From: Pardosa pseudoannulata
Taxonomy: Eukaryota; Arthropoda; Arachnida; Araneae; Lycosidae
Reading direction: 5' to 3'
NCBI GenBank assembly: GCA_032207245.1
Contig: CM063500.1
Location: 18,973,734-19,037,733 of the forward strand
Length of the DNA: 64,000 bases
Shown: positions 1 to 11,594 of the stretch, in pieces
How positions within the stretch are numbered: the first letter of the stretch is position 1
How the letters are laid out: each line of letters starts with the position of its first letter
Position numbers and translations under genes: made by a program
Notes under the pieces: generated by a model
Database searches by the model: none
What the model saw: the letters and a program-made list of their open reading frames with translations, nothing else
Told to the model about the DNA's origin: nothing

Positions 1-1998
1 ATATATTTTAAAAGTACTGTATATTTTTGTTTATAAGCCAAGAATTCTTGGGCCTTTGCATAAACCTAAAGTGGGGGATCACCTTATATACGGATTCATA
101 GAACAGATATAGTATATATTCTTCTTGGCAATGTTTTTTGCCGTTAGCGATGAAAAGCCGCCAAATTGGCAAAACTTAATTAAATGGGTTTTTTTTCCCT
201 TTTAAGTATAAAATAATGAAAAGAAAATATATAATGGAAAAAAATAAATAAAATGAAAAAAAACCCACAAAATTTGAAAAATAAATTCACAGTGACTTTA
301 ACTGTATTATATTTTGCTAAAAATAGCAATACTACATTGTATCGAATGGGCTAATCTTCTAAAAAACATACTTCTGCATAAACTGGAAGCAATCAATAAA
401 TCGGCAAAAATAATAATTTTTAAATTTGATTTGTTTATATAGTTTAAATTTAAGAAATAGTATTACTTTTAGATATTACCAGAATTGAAACTTGTTATTG
501 GTGTCTAAAGTAAAAATAAAATCATTGGCCGCATGTCTAACACTGCGACAGTAATCTCGAAGAGTAACTATAATATTATGAAATATATATATATAAAAAA
601 AACAACCTGAAGTAAGTAACTTAAAATTTATTTTCCTTGCAACTGCTGACAAGAGCTAAGAAATGGCCTTGTACTTCTCTCGATGTCTGACAGATTTTCT
701 ACTAAAGCGGTGCAGGGAAAAAAGTTTGAAAAGCATTGGTCTAGCATTTTACTTTAAAGCAATTTTATTAGAAATTATTTAACCTGTTTTATCTGCTTGG
801 TAACATTTTTGGTTTCTTGGAAACATATATGAACGTTACAGACTGCTACTTTGGCTTATATACAGTTTTGAATTTTGGATAACTTTTTGAAGAAAAATCA
901 CACACTCAGCTTATATACGGAAATATATGGTAATTAAACCACAGAACATGGTAATAGATTTTTCATCATAAAAGAACACAGTAAAAAAATTCCTGGAATT
1001 TTGTTGCAATGCTTTGTTACTGCAATATACGGGGTTCCCAATCTTCATTACTTTCAACAAAAATTAAGGACTTTCTAAGGACCAAAGTAAATTTTTAAGG
1101 ACCTACTTGAAATACACAGCATAACAACAAAAACTCTATTTCCTAAGGAACATATTTTAATAATTATGAACCAGACAAGGCATGTTCAATAAATGCCCTA
1201 CAATATTTCAGAACTGAGTTTTTAAAAATACCTAAAAATTAATATAAGATAAACCTATGTGACAAAAACATTTTGAAAAAAGTACATCTAAAGTTTTTTG
1301 AGTGATCAAATTAAAAAAAAATTGTGAATAAAATATAATATTATAAACAGTACTTTCAGAGGGTTTAAAAATGACTCTGATATAATGTATGTATATACTA
1401 GCTGATTATAACCGAAGTTGTTTAGGAAAGAAGAAAGTTTTAGACCTTTCTATTACATTCAATGCAAAGAAAATTAAACTTCCATAAGTAACTGAAATAT
1501 CTACAACCGGCCCCCAACCTTCATGCTTCGTTTAATTAAAATTTGCATGACTGTTAGCTATTAGGAAAGGGCAGCTGCTTATTTTTTGTACATATTTTAA
1601 AAAAGTTTTTGAACAACACAAGAGTTATTATGACAGTAAAAAAGTAATTTGTAAAAATGAAATGTCCTATATCTTTGTGACTTTATGTCAAACTATTAGA
1701 TGTTTTAAAAAATTCCAAATTTGACTATTAGCTTTGTATTTTGTCAAAATGGGGTTCTGTACACAAAGCAATTACACACCTGAAGGCTTAATATAATATT
1801 AAGCCCACTAAAATTTCATTGCTCCCTCATCTTCTCATTTTCACCATAAAGAGTTTTATTTATTGCAGAAAATAAAACTTATTCCAAATTGGATTATTCT
1901 TTGATATGCTATGATGCATATCTATGTAAACTTTATAGCAAACTGCAGTTAGCTTTTATTAGTATACATATGGTTAAAACCTAATAGAAATCTATAAA
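1..1998. other. AT-rich intergenic DNA, nothing recognised
   Basis: No ORF of note, no RNA gene and no clear terminal inverted repeats were found by eye. The segment is low-GC with many short A/T runs. It ends at the TCTATAAA target duplication of the next element. Confidence 0.6.
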
Positions 1999-2869
1999 GG
2001 CTATTTCCCAGTTCGGGGGGCCCCGGAAACGAGTTCGGTCGGGACGCCAAGCGTGGGAGATATCGCCAAATTCTAGAACCCTATTTTCTGGCAAACCTTG
2101 CTCTTCTTTTCGGACTCTTCGATGTTATAATTCACATTTATATTTTTTTTATTTACTGCTTTTTGAACTTTATTCAAAATTGTGTCTTAATTTAATACAA
2201 AATGATGAATAAATATTTTTAAACTGTATTATTTTACAGTGTTAAAACTGTCTACATTGTTAAAAGTGATAAACTGAGTAATAAAAGTAATTTTATTACG
2301 ACTCTCTACCGTTATTGTGACGGATGATCAAGGGGAGCTTTACCTCACTTAGATAAGAAAAATTATTTCACTCCCTTACTATCTTCAGAATTTTAAGCTA
2401 AAAATTTATTTATTTAAATCACTTACTCAATTCTTATATTTCCATTTTAAGCTAATAATTTCTAGAAGTAATTTGTACCGTACTTTATAACTATTTAATC
2501 GTTTGATAGTTTAAAAATAATTTCATTAAATAGCAACCGTATTTTATAAATATAACTAAATATTTTATATGCATAAATATAACCAACTAATGCTTATATT
2601 TTGCTTAATTGCAAAAATTCTGTGCTGTTTAGTTTAATAAGCAGTACAAAAGCGCCTCTAAATATATTAAAAACTCAAATTTAAATGTGTATTCATCTTA
2701 ACAAAATTTCAAAACTTTTTTTGTTCAAAATATGCTTTGAGATTGGGTTCAAACTTAATACAAAACAAAGCACAAATTGTAAACATGTCTTGGCGACAAA
2801 TTGGCTATCACTTCTTCAAAAATAGAGCCAAAAACATGGTGGTGGGGCCTCCGGAATTGGGAATTTACC
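1999..2869 (+). mobile_element. Non-autonomous DNA transposon, family T copy 1
   Basis: The ends form imperfect terminal inverted repeats: GGCTATTTCCCAGTTCGGGG on the left, and GGTAAATTCCCAATTCCGGA when the right end is read in reverse complement. An identical 8-bp TCTATAAA lies directly outside each end (1991-1998 and 2870-2877), as expected of a target-site duplication. The outer ~100-150 bp at each side match a second, inverted copy at 37235-37748, while the AT-rich core does not. No transposase ORF is present. An 8-bp duplication fits hAT, P or Merlin superfamilies, and the termini do not let me choose. Confidence 0.7.
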
Positions 2870-3091
2870 TCTATAAATTATAAAACAAAAATATTAAAGG
2901 GAAAATCAAAATCACTATCTCTTAATAAAGTGACAAAAAGAAACTGAAATGTCTAATACAAATGTATCCCACAGTATAAATTGAACTGTTATAGTACAAC
3001 ATTAGTAGTTTCAGTGCATTTTTACATTTAAGAAATTAAATTGGGCAGGATTAAAAATTTTAATGTTAACTTATCTAAAACTTTCGAAACT

Positions 3092-3560
3092 ACAAGTTCA
3101 AACTCTTTTCCTTATTGCAATATTTTTTAAATTCATATTTTTCAAAATTAATTTTCTACGTAATTCATATCATATTAATGATACAATATTTGACTAAACA
3201 ACTATAATGTTGCTAATGCATTCATAATTATGATATATTTATTTCAACATAAATGTCTCCAAATGAAAAAAAATTACCAATGAGGTCCTATACTAAGATG
3301 TTCTTTGAAATGTTCATGAAAACAAGTTCAAACTCTTTTCCTTATTGCAATATTTTTTAAATTCATATTTTTCAAAATTAATTTTCTACGTAATTCATAT
3401 CATATTAATGATACAATATTTGACTAAACAACTATAATGTTGCTAATAGATTCATAATTATAATATATTACTTCAACATAAATGTCTCCAAATGAAAAAA
3501 CAAAAAGTTGCCAATGAGATAACTATACTATAGATGTTCTGTAATTGCGAAAACAATGAA
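3092..3560. repeat. Tandem duplication, ~230-bp unit, two copies
   Basis: The stretch starting ACAAGTTCAAACTCTTTTCC at 3092 recurs at 3322, an offset of 230 bp. About the first 120 bp are virtually identical, and the second half carries a few substitutions and small indels. The block sits 3' of the minus-strand CFDP1 gene. The 2878-3091 interval before it holds nothing recognisable. Confidence 0.85.
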
Positions 3561-3733
3561 CTTAAGATTATTAAATTGAAGAATTAAGCACTGTATAATA
3601 TTCCCTTATGTGCCAAAATTAACATGTTATTAACACTCTAAATTTATGTAATACAGGGGAAAAAAACAAATATTGTTATTTACAGAGAATTAATTATGAA
3701 ATCAAATACTTTAATCATATAGTACTACCATAT

Positions 3734-4534
3734 TTAAATGTTTTTCTTGGTTGGCCTTTTAGTTAATCGCAAATCACGTTCAATTTCATAACTACGAACA
3801 TCACTTCTTTCTAGAAATCTTTTTCTTTCAATATACCCACCTTTGCCCCGATTATAAGTAGCGAGTTCTTCTTCAATACCCTCCTCCTCTTTAAAGCTTT
3901 TCCAATCCATTAAAGATTTTGATAATGTGGTTACTTTCTGCTTTTTGGTTAGAATACTTCCCAAAATGGAATCTAAACCTTTTCTTTTAACTGTTACTGG
4001 TGCGGATGGTGCAACTGGAGAAGGATTTGTTAATTCTTTGGAATCTGAACTGCAAGTCATATCAGAGTTCAAAGAAACAACAGTACTTTCAGATGCACTT
4101 TCTTTAGTTAGTTCATCTAACTTTTTTGGTGTATTATCAGTAGATGAAGTACAATTTTTATCTTTACTTTGAACAATAGGTGAACTAGTAGTGCTCTCAG
4201 AACAAGAAATACCTGATGACATACATTCATTTTTAGGCTCCTTCATTTCAGCAGCTACTTCATCTAAAAAACTTTTATAAACATCCTCAGCCCTTTTCTT
4301 TTCATCAACTGTATTAGATATTACTTTATTTTCATGTGATGCTTCATGTTCCGTTTTCAGAGAGGTTGATGAATTTTTTGCTTTATGCTTTTTTGACGAT
4401 TTCTTTTTGGTTTCTGTTTCACCATCACTTAGTGGTAAAGGTTCCTCATCATCAGATGATAGTTCGTCTACAGGTGGTTCATAATCACAGTCGTCACTGT
4501 CTGAAGAATTATCAACGTCAAATAGAGTTGTCAT
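3734..4534 (-). CDS. CFDP1: CFDP1 / BCNT-domain chromatin protein, single exon
   Basis: The 266-aa product has the family layout: a very acidic N-terminus (D/E/S-rich, residues ~7-37), a lysine/serine-rich disordered middle, and a conserved C-terminal BCNT-C domain from about residue 185 to the end. The most diagnostic stretch starts near residue 209 ([16 protein letters not shown]) and continues through a [20 protein letters not shown] segment. Family knowledge: CFDP1 is the animal counterpart of yeast Swc5, a subunit of the SRCAP/SWR1 complex that deposits H2A.Z in nucleosomes. Length is close to typical animal orthologues (~300 aa). The whole gene is one uninterrupted reading frame from ATG at 4534 to TAA at 3736-3734. 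A possible ATTAAA-type poly(A) signal lies just downstream on the minus strand (3710-3715). It is divergent to HEATR1, 606 bp away. Confidence 0.9.
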   Translation of the reverse strand: MTTLFDVDNSSDSDDCDYEPPVDELSSDDEEPLPLSDGETETKKKSSKKHKAKNSSTSLKTEHEASHENKVISNTVDEKKRAEDVYKSFLDEVAAEMKEPKNECMSSGISCSESTTSSPIVQSKDKNCTSSTDNTPKKLDELTKESASESTVVSLNSDMTCSSDSKELTNPSPVAPSAPVTVKRKGLDSILGSILTKKQKVTTLSKSLMDWKSFKEEEGIEEELATYNRGKGGYIERKRFLERSDVRSYEIERDLRLTKRPTKKNI

Positions 4535-5140
4535 GACAGAAAAATAATTAGCCTTTTTGAATACTTATTTTTTAAATGGCTCTTGTAAAAAGAAAAAAAA
4601 ACCTTCTTTGTAAAATAATTCGTTCGAAACAATTCAGACGAATTCTTTTTACCTCTATAATGGTTTATGAATATTAATTGGTATGAATATTACTGTCAGG
4701 CAGGTTTGATCCTTTCAATTTAGTTATAAAACTACTGAACACAACGGAAGTCAACAAATAATGAACGGAAATGGTGCAACATTTAACGGTTATTTATTAG
4801 ACCTAACAGTTAATTTATTTATCAACGTCACGGTTAATAAAATGCATCATATTCTTCAACTAGCCAGAGTATAAAAATAATCCTTTACATTCCTACTCCA
4901 TTTCCAATTTTCAGTTATAATTATTTACCTATATTGTATATTTTCTCTCTGTGTTTCATCACTTTTTTTCCTTAAAACATAACTGACACCTTTTTCCTTT
5001 TACTACCTCCTGTAACCGATTATTTTTATCTTAACTGTTTTATAACTGTTGTAACTGTTTACCGATAAAAACGTGTTATGCTCGTGGGTAAAAATGTTTT
5101 TTAATTTCTCTGTGTGATGTAATACGTAAACTTATTTGAT
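4535..5140. promoter_or_regulatory. Probable bidirectional promoter, CFDP1-HEATR1
   Basis: This 606-bp interval separates two head-to-head ATGs, so it must hold both 5'UTRs and any shared promoter. There is no obvious TATA box at a fixed distance. It carries a cluster of YAACNG motifs (the MYB core) on both strands: CAACGG 4742, TAACGG 4784, TAACAG 4804, CGGTTA 4831, TAACTG 4980, TAACCG 5013, then TAACTG at 5032, 5043 and 5052. Promoter function is inferred from position; MYB binding is only suggested by the motif. Confidence 0.55.
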
Positions 5141-8100
5141 ATGGCTGAAACTTCATTAGCAAGACAGCTTAAGAAATTAGCTGTCCCTCAGACAACATTA
5201 CTTATCCAGGATAAAATAAGAAAATCATTCTTGTTTGATCATCGCGATGCTGCTAGTTTGGACAGAGAACTCGTGTTTGCCTACGGTACAACTGGATTGC
5301 AAAAGCTCTGTACCATCAATCCCTTATTTTCAAAATTCGAATCAAACTTATTTAGTGTAAGCTATAAAGATTTTGAACGATCTGTTCAAAGTAAAGATGC
5401 CAATCAGAAACTGGATAGCAAAATATCTGAATTTCTTCGAATGCTATCGCCATATTTTTTGCTGAGAGAAGCGCATGAAGCATTAGAATGGCTTGTTTAC
5501 AGATTTCATGTTCATTTATACAATACAGATGATCTGATTGCATGTGCACTCCCCCATTACAATACTTCGTATTTTGTGCGCGTTGTTCAGCTGCTTGATC
5601 TGGACACAAAAAGTAGATGGCATTGGCTGAAACCAATTCAAAAATCTGGTGTTCATCTGGATTATTCAACGATATTAAATAATTTTCTTTCAGACTTAAG
5701 TTTTCAGAAGTTTGTGTGTGATGTTGCTCCTCAAGTTTTAAAGGTGTTTAAAGATAACAAAAACTCTGCTGTGCCTGTCATTTCTTTTTCTATGTTAACT
5801 ATTCGAAATGCTCTTGAAAAAAGTAAATCGCTTGATGATAAGCTAATAATCTCTCTATTTCCATATATTTTAGAAGGTTTATCATCTAATTTGTCAAGTT
5901 ACATACTTGGATCCTATATGGTTATTTCTCAAATATTATTGAAAGTAAAGCTGAATTCAGAAATTATTGATAAATTATTAATTAAAATTTTTGAAGGCCT
6001 TGATGAAAATCTCAAAAATGAAGCTATAGTGATTTTGCTCTTAGTATTTCAGACTCAGTCTGTTACATCTTTACCTAAGAAAGTTTATTCAGTTATTTTG
6101 TCTAGTGATGAAACTGTAAAAATATTATTAAACTTATTAGGTAATGTTAATGCAATCACTTTAATAAAGGCATTCATTAAAAAAACATTTTTTGTGCTGT
6201 TCACCACACCACAATATGCTGAAGTAAAAAATCGCAGTAAACTAAAGTTTATTAACAAGTTATTCAATCATGTGCCTTTGGATGAAAAATGTATTTCCTT
6301 CAGTTTTAACTGTTTATTGAAAAAGTTTTGTAAAGCTGCCAAGAATAAGAATTATAGGAAAGAGCCTGAAGTTTACAAAAAAATTTTTAGGTGTGTCATC
6401 AAAAAATTGGAGGTAAAATACCCTGATCAGTTTGATAAAGCTTTTAAAAAGTTTTTGGAAAGTTCACGTCCTAACCAAAAGATGCTATGCAAACTTATAA
6501 GCGGATCAATATGTAGTGTGAAACATGAAGTTATACCAAATGCAATAACTACTTTATCTTTAGGTTTGTATCATGCAAATCCAAATATACGTGAGACATC
6601 TGTAAAATACCTACAAGAGATTATAGCTACTCAAGACATTTCTGATAATGATTTCATTAAAAATTCTATATACGACCGTTTATTGGATGATAAACCGAGG
6701 GTTGTCCAGCAGATATTGTCAAGTGACATTTTTCTAAATCATCTGAGTAAAGAGAAGATATTATCTGCATTTGAAAATATCTTTTCAAGGCACATAAATG
6801 TAGATTCCAAGTGGTATGCAGTTCAGATGAAGAGTTTGGATGTTATCATGAAAATGTTTGGATTAGATGAAAGTATATATGATATTCTTCCAGTAATTCT
6901 TAACTTTGTATTTCCAGTGAATGAACATACTGTAGAAGGATTTCATCGTTTAATAAATTCTAAGGTAAGTGATGAATTTCTTCAAAAACTGCTAACCTGC
7001 ATTAAATCAAAATATGAAGGGATGGAAAATACTAAAAATAAAGATTTTTATGAAATAAATATCATGGTTATTAATTCCCTAGAGGAATTTATTAAACAAC
7101 TAGATGAAATGTCAAGAATAGCTTTTACATCCCTCTTGAAATCGAAAATCCATAGTTTAAAATCATGTTCATTTTTAACTTTTTATATTTATGTAATACA
7201 ACATATGATAACCTTAAATAGTGAAAGTCACCACAATTTATTGCTCATAAGTGACCTAATGCAGTTGTTCAATTCGTATTTTGTCCAGTCTCAGAAGTTG
7301 TCAGACATAAATGATATATTAAAGTTATTTAAGTCATCTTTTCCAAATAATTTAATGATCAATCCTCTTGATAAATCACTGGAAGAATTTAAAGAGGTTT
7401 ACAAAAAGTATGCTATTAAAAAGTGTCTTCGCTCTCTTAAAAAGCAGAAGTTTCCAGAATCCCTTATTTATTATATATATTTCAAAATTGTGACTGACCT
7501 GGAATTGAATATTGAATATAAATCATCAATAGATATCAGTGACAACTCTAATAATTCATATAATATAGTGAATTGCTTGTTTGATTTTTGTGTCATAAAT
7601 TTAAATTCAGACAAAGAATCTTTACGAGAGTATTTTACTATAATGCTCTCACTTCTTATTTCTTGCCAATTTAAGAGTATTCAAAGTACATTTTCATTTT
7701 TGTCTATGAAATGGCTTGGTGGAAGTTCTGAAATTTTAGGTCTCAGTCTTACATGTACCTCAGTAGCTATTGCTCTTATTAATAAAGAGCAAATGAATTG
7801 GATATTTGATAATCCTATGATTTTCTTTAGTATTATAAAGCTTATTGGGGATTCTAACAATAGATTACGAATCAGTTCTTTAAATTTATTACAACTCATT
7901 TTATTGTCTTCCAAAAACTGCAAACATCATTTGGCATGTTTAGCTAGTGAAATATTTTCCAAATCAGAAGAAATAAAAACTGATTATAGACAATGTTTTG
8001 ATTCTATTGGCAATTGGATAAATGCAGCTGCTGAGACAATGAATACAAAAAAGTCAAAGCAAGCAGAGTTTCAAGTGAGAATTACAGTTTTAAACCAAAT

Positions 8101-11100
8101 TTTGGAATTTTTAAATCAAGATGAAGTACCATATTCAATTAAGTCCTTTTTACTTTCTTGTCTACAAAATGTAAATAATACTGAGATATTGTCATCTTAT
8201 ATTCCTGTTTTATACAATCATTTGTCAGCATTTAAAGAAGCTAAAGATAATGATGAACAAGTTATTAAAATATTACATTTATTACTCCAGAAGTTTACAC
8301 CAGAAACTGCTTTGAGTTTAACTGATGATTCAGCTGAATCTAAGGCTTTGTTACACTGTTTGAATTTTTCATTTAATATCACTGATAATGATATTGATAG
8401 ACGAGTGCAAGCACTAACATTGGAAATTTTGAATGAAAAATTTTATTCAGCTATCCCATCCATCTCTGTGCAACAGCAAGTTCTAGAAAAACTTTTAAAT
8501 TTTTACATGACATTTCCTGTTGATATTAATATCAAAGTTGAGAAAGTTTTGAGAGACATATGTAAGTATGCATATTTATTTTTTAAGCATGTTAAAGATC
8601 AAGAGCTCTTTGCTTCCAAGAATACAACTCTTAGAGAAGTCAAAAAAGTAAGAACAACTAAGAATTCAGACAATATGAGTAGTATTGAGAATGACATATG
8701 GAAAAAAATTACAGTTTTCTTGGAACTAATTCAAAGTGAATCAAATTTTCGTAATAAAGAAATTCTTATTCCTGAACTTTTTAATTTATTGAATAAAAGT
8801 TTAGATTTTGATAGTCAAGCTAATGTAGAATATATAAAACAGTTAATTCTATCAGCCATACATAACTGTTGTGAGCAATATGGTTTGCAGAAAAATCTTG
8901 AACAATATTTCCAAGTTGAGTTGGTTGTTCAGTGTATAAGAACTTCAACTAATCCGAAAACTCATCGGCAAGCTTTGCTGTTGCTTAATCTTGCTGCTGC
9001 TATGTTTCCAGATCATGTTCTCAAAAACGTAATGTCTATATTTGTATTCATGGGGTCAAGTCTTGTTCGTCAAGATAATAGCTATAGTTTTCAAGTTATA
9101 TCTCAAACAATAGAAACTGTCTTACCATCTCTTTGCGAAGCTAGCCACCAGCAAACAAAAACAGATGGCGAACAAGTCGTAGCGTCTGTAATCCGTGTTT
9201 TTGTAGATTCTTTGCTTGATATTCCTGGTCATAGACAGTTACCTTTATTTTCAAAATTAATTACTACTCTTGACCCTTCAAAATTCTTATGGATTCCTTT
9301 GGGTCAAATTTGCGATCAGTATGCAACTGTGTTTCACAATATTTCACCTGATAGCACAAACTGGAAGGTTTCACCTACTCTAGAGTTTGCTGTAAACTTA
9401 CACAAACAATTCTCCCCTGATATTCAGATTGATACATGCATAAAGCTAGTAGATTTTCTTCTCCTATTACCAGATACAAAAAAACAACTTGAATCGAATC
9501 CAGATAAATATGAAAAGATAAAAGAACCATTTGATGTAGTTGGACATAGTGATAAAGAGCTTCAAATATATAAATATAATGTTTTGTCATACATGAAAAT
9601 ATGGCTTTCATCACAAGCATTCCATAGCCAGGTCTCTGAATTGAGTGTGAATGAACAGAATAATTTGGAGTCAAAATATGAACGTTTATTACAATCTGTA
9701 TTAGTGTTTTTACAAAATCGTATAAATTCTAAAAAGTATGATAAATATGACAAAACAATTAATGATCAAATACTACTTTTGTATGATTTGGTATATGCTA
9801 TTAACTCGCTATTACCTAGCAATTTATTTATACAAGTCATACGACGATTGTTGAAAAGTGAGGAAAAGGAAATTCAGTTAAGAGCAGTTGAACTACTGAG
9901 TGCAAAATTAGAACAACAGAAAGAGTTATTTGGTCCAGAAAATCACCCATTGTTATTAAAATTGTTAAAGCCTCTGTTAAAATTAGTTGAATCTTGTTTG
10001 GATGAAACTGACAAAGAGAAATATTCAGTAACACAACAAAGTGCTCTCTATGCTTTACATTTGTTATGTAAAATTATTGGTGCTCACTATCCTCGTAAAT
10101 TTTATAAGGTTCTTAATGTTGCTGTATCAATTCTAGATAAGTGCTCTCAACCTGAATTATTTGTTAATGCTTTACTATGTCTTGCTCAGTTATGCCGCTG
10201 CTTAAATGTTGATATCTTGCCACGTTTAAACACTTTTATGCCTGCTATAATTAAAATCCTACAAGATGAAAAGGTTTTATTAATGAGTGAATGCTTTAGT
10301 TTAGGCATTGCAACTGCTTTGCAAAGTATCATAGAAAATCTTGGAACATTTCTAAGTAGCTACTTAGAAGACATCATTTCAAGTGTCTGTATATTTTCTC
10401 TGAAGTATAGTGAATCAAGCAAGAAAGCTGCTTCCGAAAAATTTGAAAATTTACAAACAAAATTATCAAATGAAATACCTCTTCGTATCTTACTTCCAGC
10501 TATTGAAAAAAGTTATTTGCAAATGTCTCAAAAAAATACTAAAGCTGTTGTTCCCTTGATGAAAATTTTAACTCAAAAACTTGACTGTAGTGAACATGAA
10601 GACATCTTATCATGCATAACACAGCTGCAGAACTTTTACATATCTTTGTTAGATTTTAGAAATTGTAATCAAAATCTCTTAGTAGAAATTATCAGCCTTG
10701 TTGAAAGCGGCATAATATCTTCTTTCCAGACTTTTGTTATGAAATTATCTGTTTCCCGGTTTAGGACTTTCTTTCAAAAAATATATCAATGGGCTGTAGT
10801 TACTGTAGAAGATCAAGAACAGAAGTTTAGAATTTTCACATTCTATAAACTAACCAGTGAATTTTCAAAATCATTAAAAAGCTTATTTTCCCCTATGTCA
10901 AGGTATTTGTACACACATATTTCTGTAACTTTAGACTCTTGCAATTCTTCAAAATCAAAGGTTAATTACTTTGATAATGATACAAAATTATCTCAGGAGC
11001 TTCTAATCAATATTATAGATACACTAAGATTCTGCTTTATGTATGCTGAAGAACAGCTTTTGGACAAAGAGAACTTTGAGTTATTAATGCATCCTATCGT

Positions 11101-11461
11101 GAATCAAATAGAAAATATAAGTGATGAAAGCTTGTACAAAAATATAATTGAAAATCACCTTAGTAACTGTATTGCCTACTTCATGACTGCAGTGTCAGAT
11201 AGTGCTTTATGGAAATCCCTAAATTATCAAATTCTTCTCAAAACACGTCACGAATCCCCTGATGTACGTTTTGGTTCTTTACAAATCATTTTAGAGGTTG
11301 TAAAGAAAATGGGTGATAATTATTTAGTGCTACTCCCTGAATCCATACCTTTCCTTGCTGAAATAATGGAAGACGAAAGTACAGAAGTTGAGCAAGAATG
11401 CCAGACTGTTATTATCGAAATGGAAAAAATATTAGGGGAACCAATAAGAAAATATTTTTAA
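5141..11461 (+). CDS. HEATR1: HEATR1 / UTP10, U3 snoRNP-associated HEAT-repeat protein
   Basis: A 2106-aa protein in one exon, close to the length of human HEATR1 (about 2140 aa). The N-terminus shows the family signature (MAETSLARQLKKL, then an FDHRDAASLDRE-type segment and a TTGLQKL motif). Helical HEAT-like repeats fill the protein. A U3snoRNP10-type region lies at roughly residues 240-350 and a BP28CT-type region at roughly 1780-1890. The C-terminus ends in the conserved PFLAEIMED...ILGEPIRKYF pattern. Family knowledge: UTP10/HEATR1 is a nucleolar scaffold of the t-UTP/UtpA subcomplex, needed for rDNA transcription and early 18S pre-rRNA processing. The start is chosen because the conserved N-terminus begins right after it and the ATG context is GATATGG. 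No frameshift or internal stop is seen. The lack of introns over 6.3 kb is unusual for an animal orthologue. Confidence 0.95.
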   Translation: MAETSLARQLKKLAVPQTTLLIQDKIRKSFLFDHRDAASLDRELVFAYGTTGLQKLCTINPLFSKFESNLFSVSYKDFERSVQSKDANQKLDSKISEFLRMLSPYFLLREAHEALEWLVYRFHVHLYNTDDLIACALPHYNTSYFVRVVQLLDLDTKSRWHWLKPIQKSGVHLDYSTILNNFLSDLSFQKFVCDVAPQVLKVFKDNKNSAVPVISFSMLTIRNALEKSKSLDDKLIISLFPYILEGLSSNLSSYILGSYMVISQILLKVKLNSEIIDKLLIKIFEGLDENLKNEAIVILLLVFQTQSVTSLPKKVYSVILSSDETVKILLNLLGNVNAITLIKAFIKKTFFVLFTTPQYAEVKNRSKLKFINKLFNHVPLDEKCISFSFNCLLKKFCKAAKNKNYRKEPEVYKKIFRCVIKKLEVKYPDQFDKAFKKFLESSRPNQKMLCKLISGSICSVKHEVIPNAITTLSLGLYHANPNIRETSVKYLQEIIATQDISDNDFIKNSIYDRLLDDKPRVVQQILSSDIFLNHLSKEKILSAFENIFSRHINVDSKWYAVQMKSLDVIMKMFGLDESIYDILPVILNFVFPVNEHTVEGFHRLINSKVSDEFLQKLLTCIKSKYEGMENTKNKDFYEINIMVINSLEEFIKQLDEMSRIAFTSLLKSKIHSLKSCSFLTFYIYVIQHMITLNSESHHNLLLISDLMQLFNSYFVQSQKLSDINDILKLFKSSFPNNLMINPLDKSLEEFKEVYKKYAIKKCLRSLKKQKFPESLIYYIYFKIVTDLELNIEYKSSIDISDNSNNSYNIVNCLFDFCVINLNSDKESLREYFTIMLSLLISCQFKSIQSTFSFLSMKWLGGSSEILGLSLTCTSVAIALINKEQMNWIFDNPMIFFSIIKLIGDSNNRLRISSLNLLQLILLSSKNCKHHLACLASEIFSKSEEIKTDYRQCFDSIGNWINAAAETMNTKKSKQAEFQVRITVLNQILEFLNQDEVPYSIKSFLLSCLQNVNNTEILSSYIPVLYNHLSAFKEAKDNDEQVIKILHLLLQKFTPETALSLTDDSAESKALLHCLNFSFNITDNDIDRRVQALTLEILNEKFYSAIPSISVQQQVLEKLLNFYMTFPVDINIKVEKVLRDICKYAYLFFKHVKDQELFASKNTTLREVKKVRTTKNSDNMSSIENDIWKKITVFLELIQSESNFRNKEILIPELFNLLNKSLDFDSQANVEYIKQLILSAIHNCCEQYGLQKNLEQYFQVELVVQCIRTSTNPKTHRQALLLLNLAAAMFPDHVLKNVMSIFVFMGSSLVRQDNSYSFQVISQTIETVLPSLCEASHQQTKTDGEQVVASVIRVFVDSLLDIPGHRQLPLFSKLITTLDPSKFLWIPLGQICDQYATVFHNISPDSTNWKVSPTLEFAVNLHKQFSPDIQIDTCIKLVDFLLLLPDTKKQLESNPDKYEKIKEPFDVVGHSDKELQIYKYNVLSYMKIWLSSQAFHSQVSELSVNEQNNLESKYERLLQSVLVFLQNRINSKKYDKYDKTINDQILLLYDLVYAINSLLPSNLFIQVIRRLLKSEEKEIQLRAVELLSAKLEQQKELFGPENHPLLLKLLKPLLKLVESCLDETDKEKYSVTQQSALYALHLLCKIIGAHYPRKFYKVLNVAVSILDKCSQPELFVNALLCLAQLCRCLNVDILPRLNTFMPAIIKILQDEKVLLMSECFSLGIATALQSIIENLGTFLSSYLEDIISSVCIFSLKYSESSKKAASEKFENLQTKLSNEIPLRILLPAIEKSYLQMSQKNTKAVVPLMKILTQKLDCSEHEDILSCITQLQNFYISLLDFRNCNQNLLVEIISLVESGIISSFQTFVMKLSVSRFRTFFQKIYQWAVVTVEDQEQKFRIFTFYKLTSEFSKSLKSLFSPMSRYLYTHISVTLDSCNSSKSKVNYFDNDTKLSQELLINIIDTLRFCFMYAEEQLLDKENFELLMHPIVNQIENISDESLYKNIIENHLSNCIAYFMTAVSDSALWKSLNYQILLKTRHESPDVRFGSLQIILEVVKKMGDNYLVLLPESIPFLAEIMEDESTEVEQECQTVIIEMEKILGEPIRKYF

Positions 11462-11481
11462 TTACCATCTGAAAATTTGTA

Positions 11482-11501
11482 AATAAACAAGGTTAAATAA
11501 A
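11482..11501 (+). terminator. Two poly(A) signals of HEATR1
   Basis: AATAAA occurs at 11482-11487 and again at 11496-11501, 20-40 bases after the stop codon, followed by a T-rich stretch. This predicts a very short 3'UTR. Confidence 0.7.
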
Positions 11502-11594
11502 TTTGTTGTATATATTTTTTTGGTATTTTTCATTAAGCAATAATTTGTGAATGTATTGTTTAAAGCCTGATACGTCAAAGTTAGATCTTACATT

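Noticed and set aside
5352..10034. Minus-strand ORFs inside HEATR1
   Set aside because: They are antisense shadows of the conserved HEATR1 frame.
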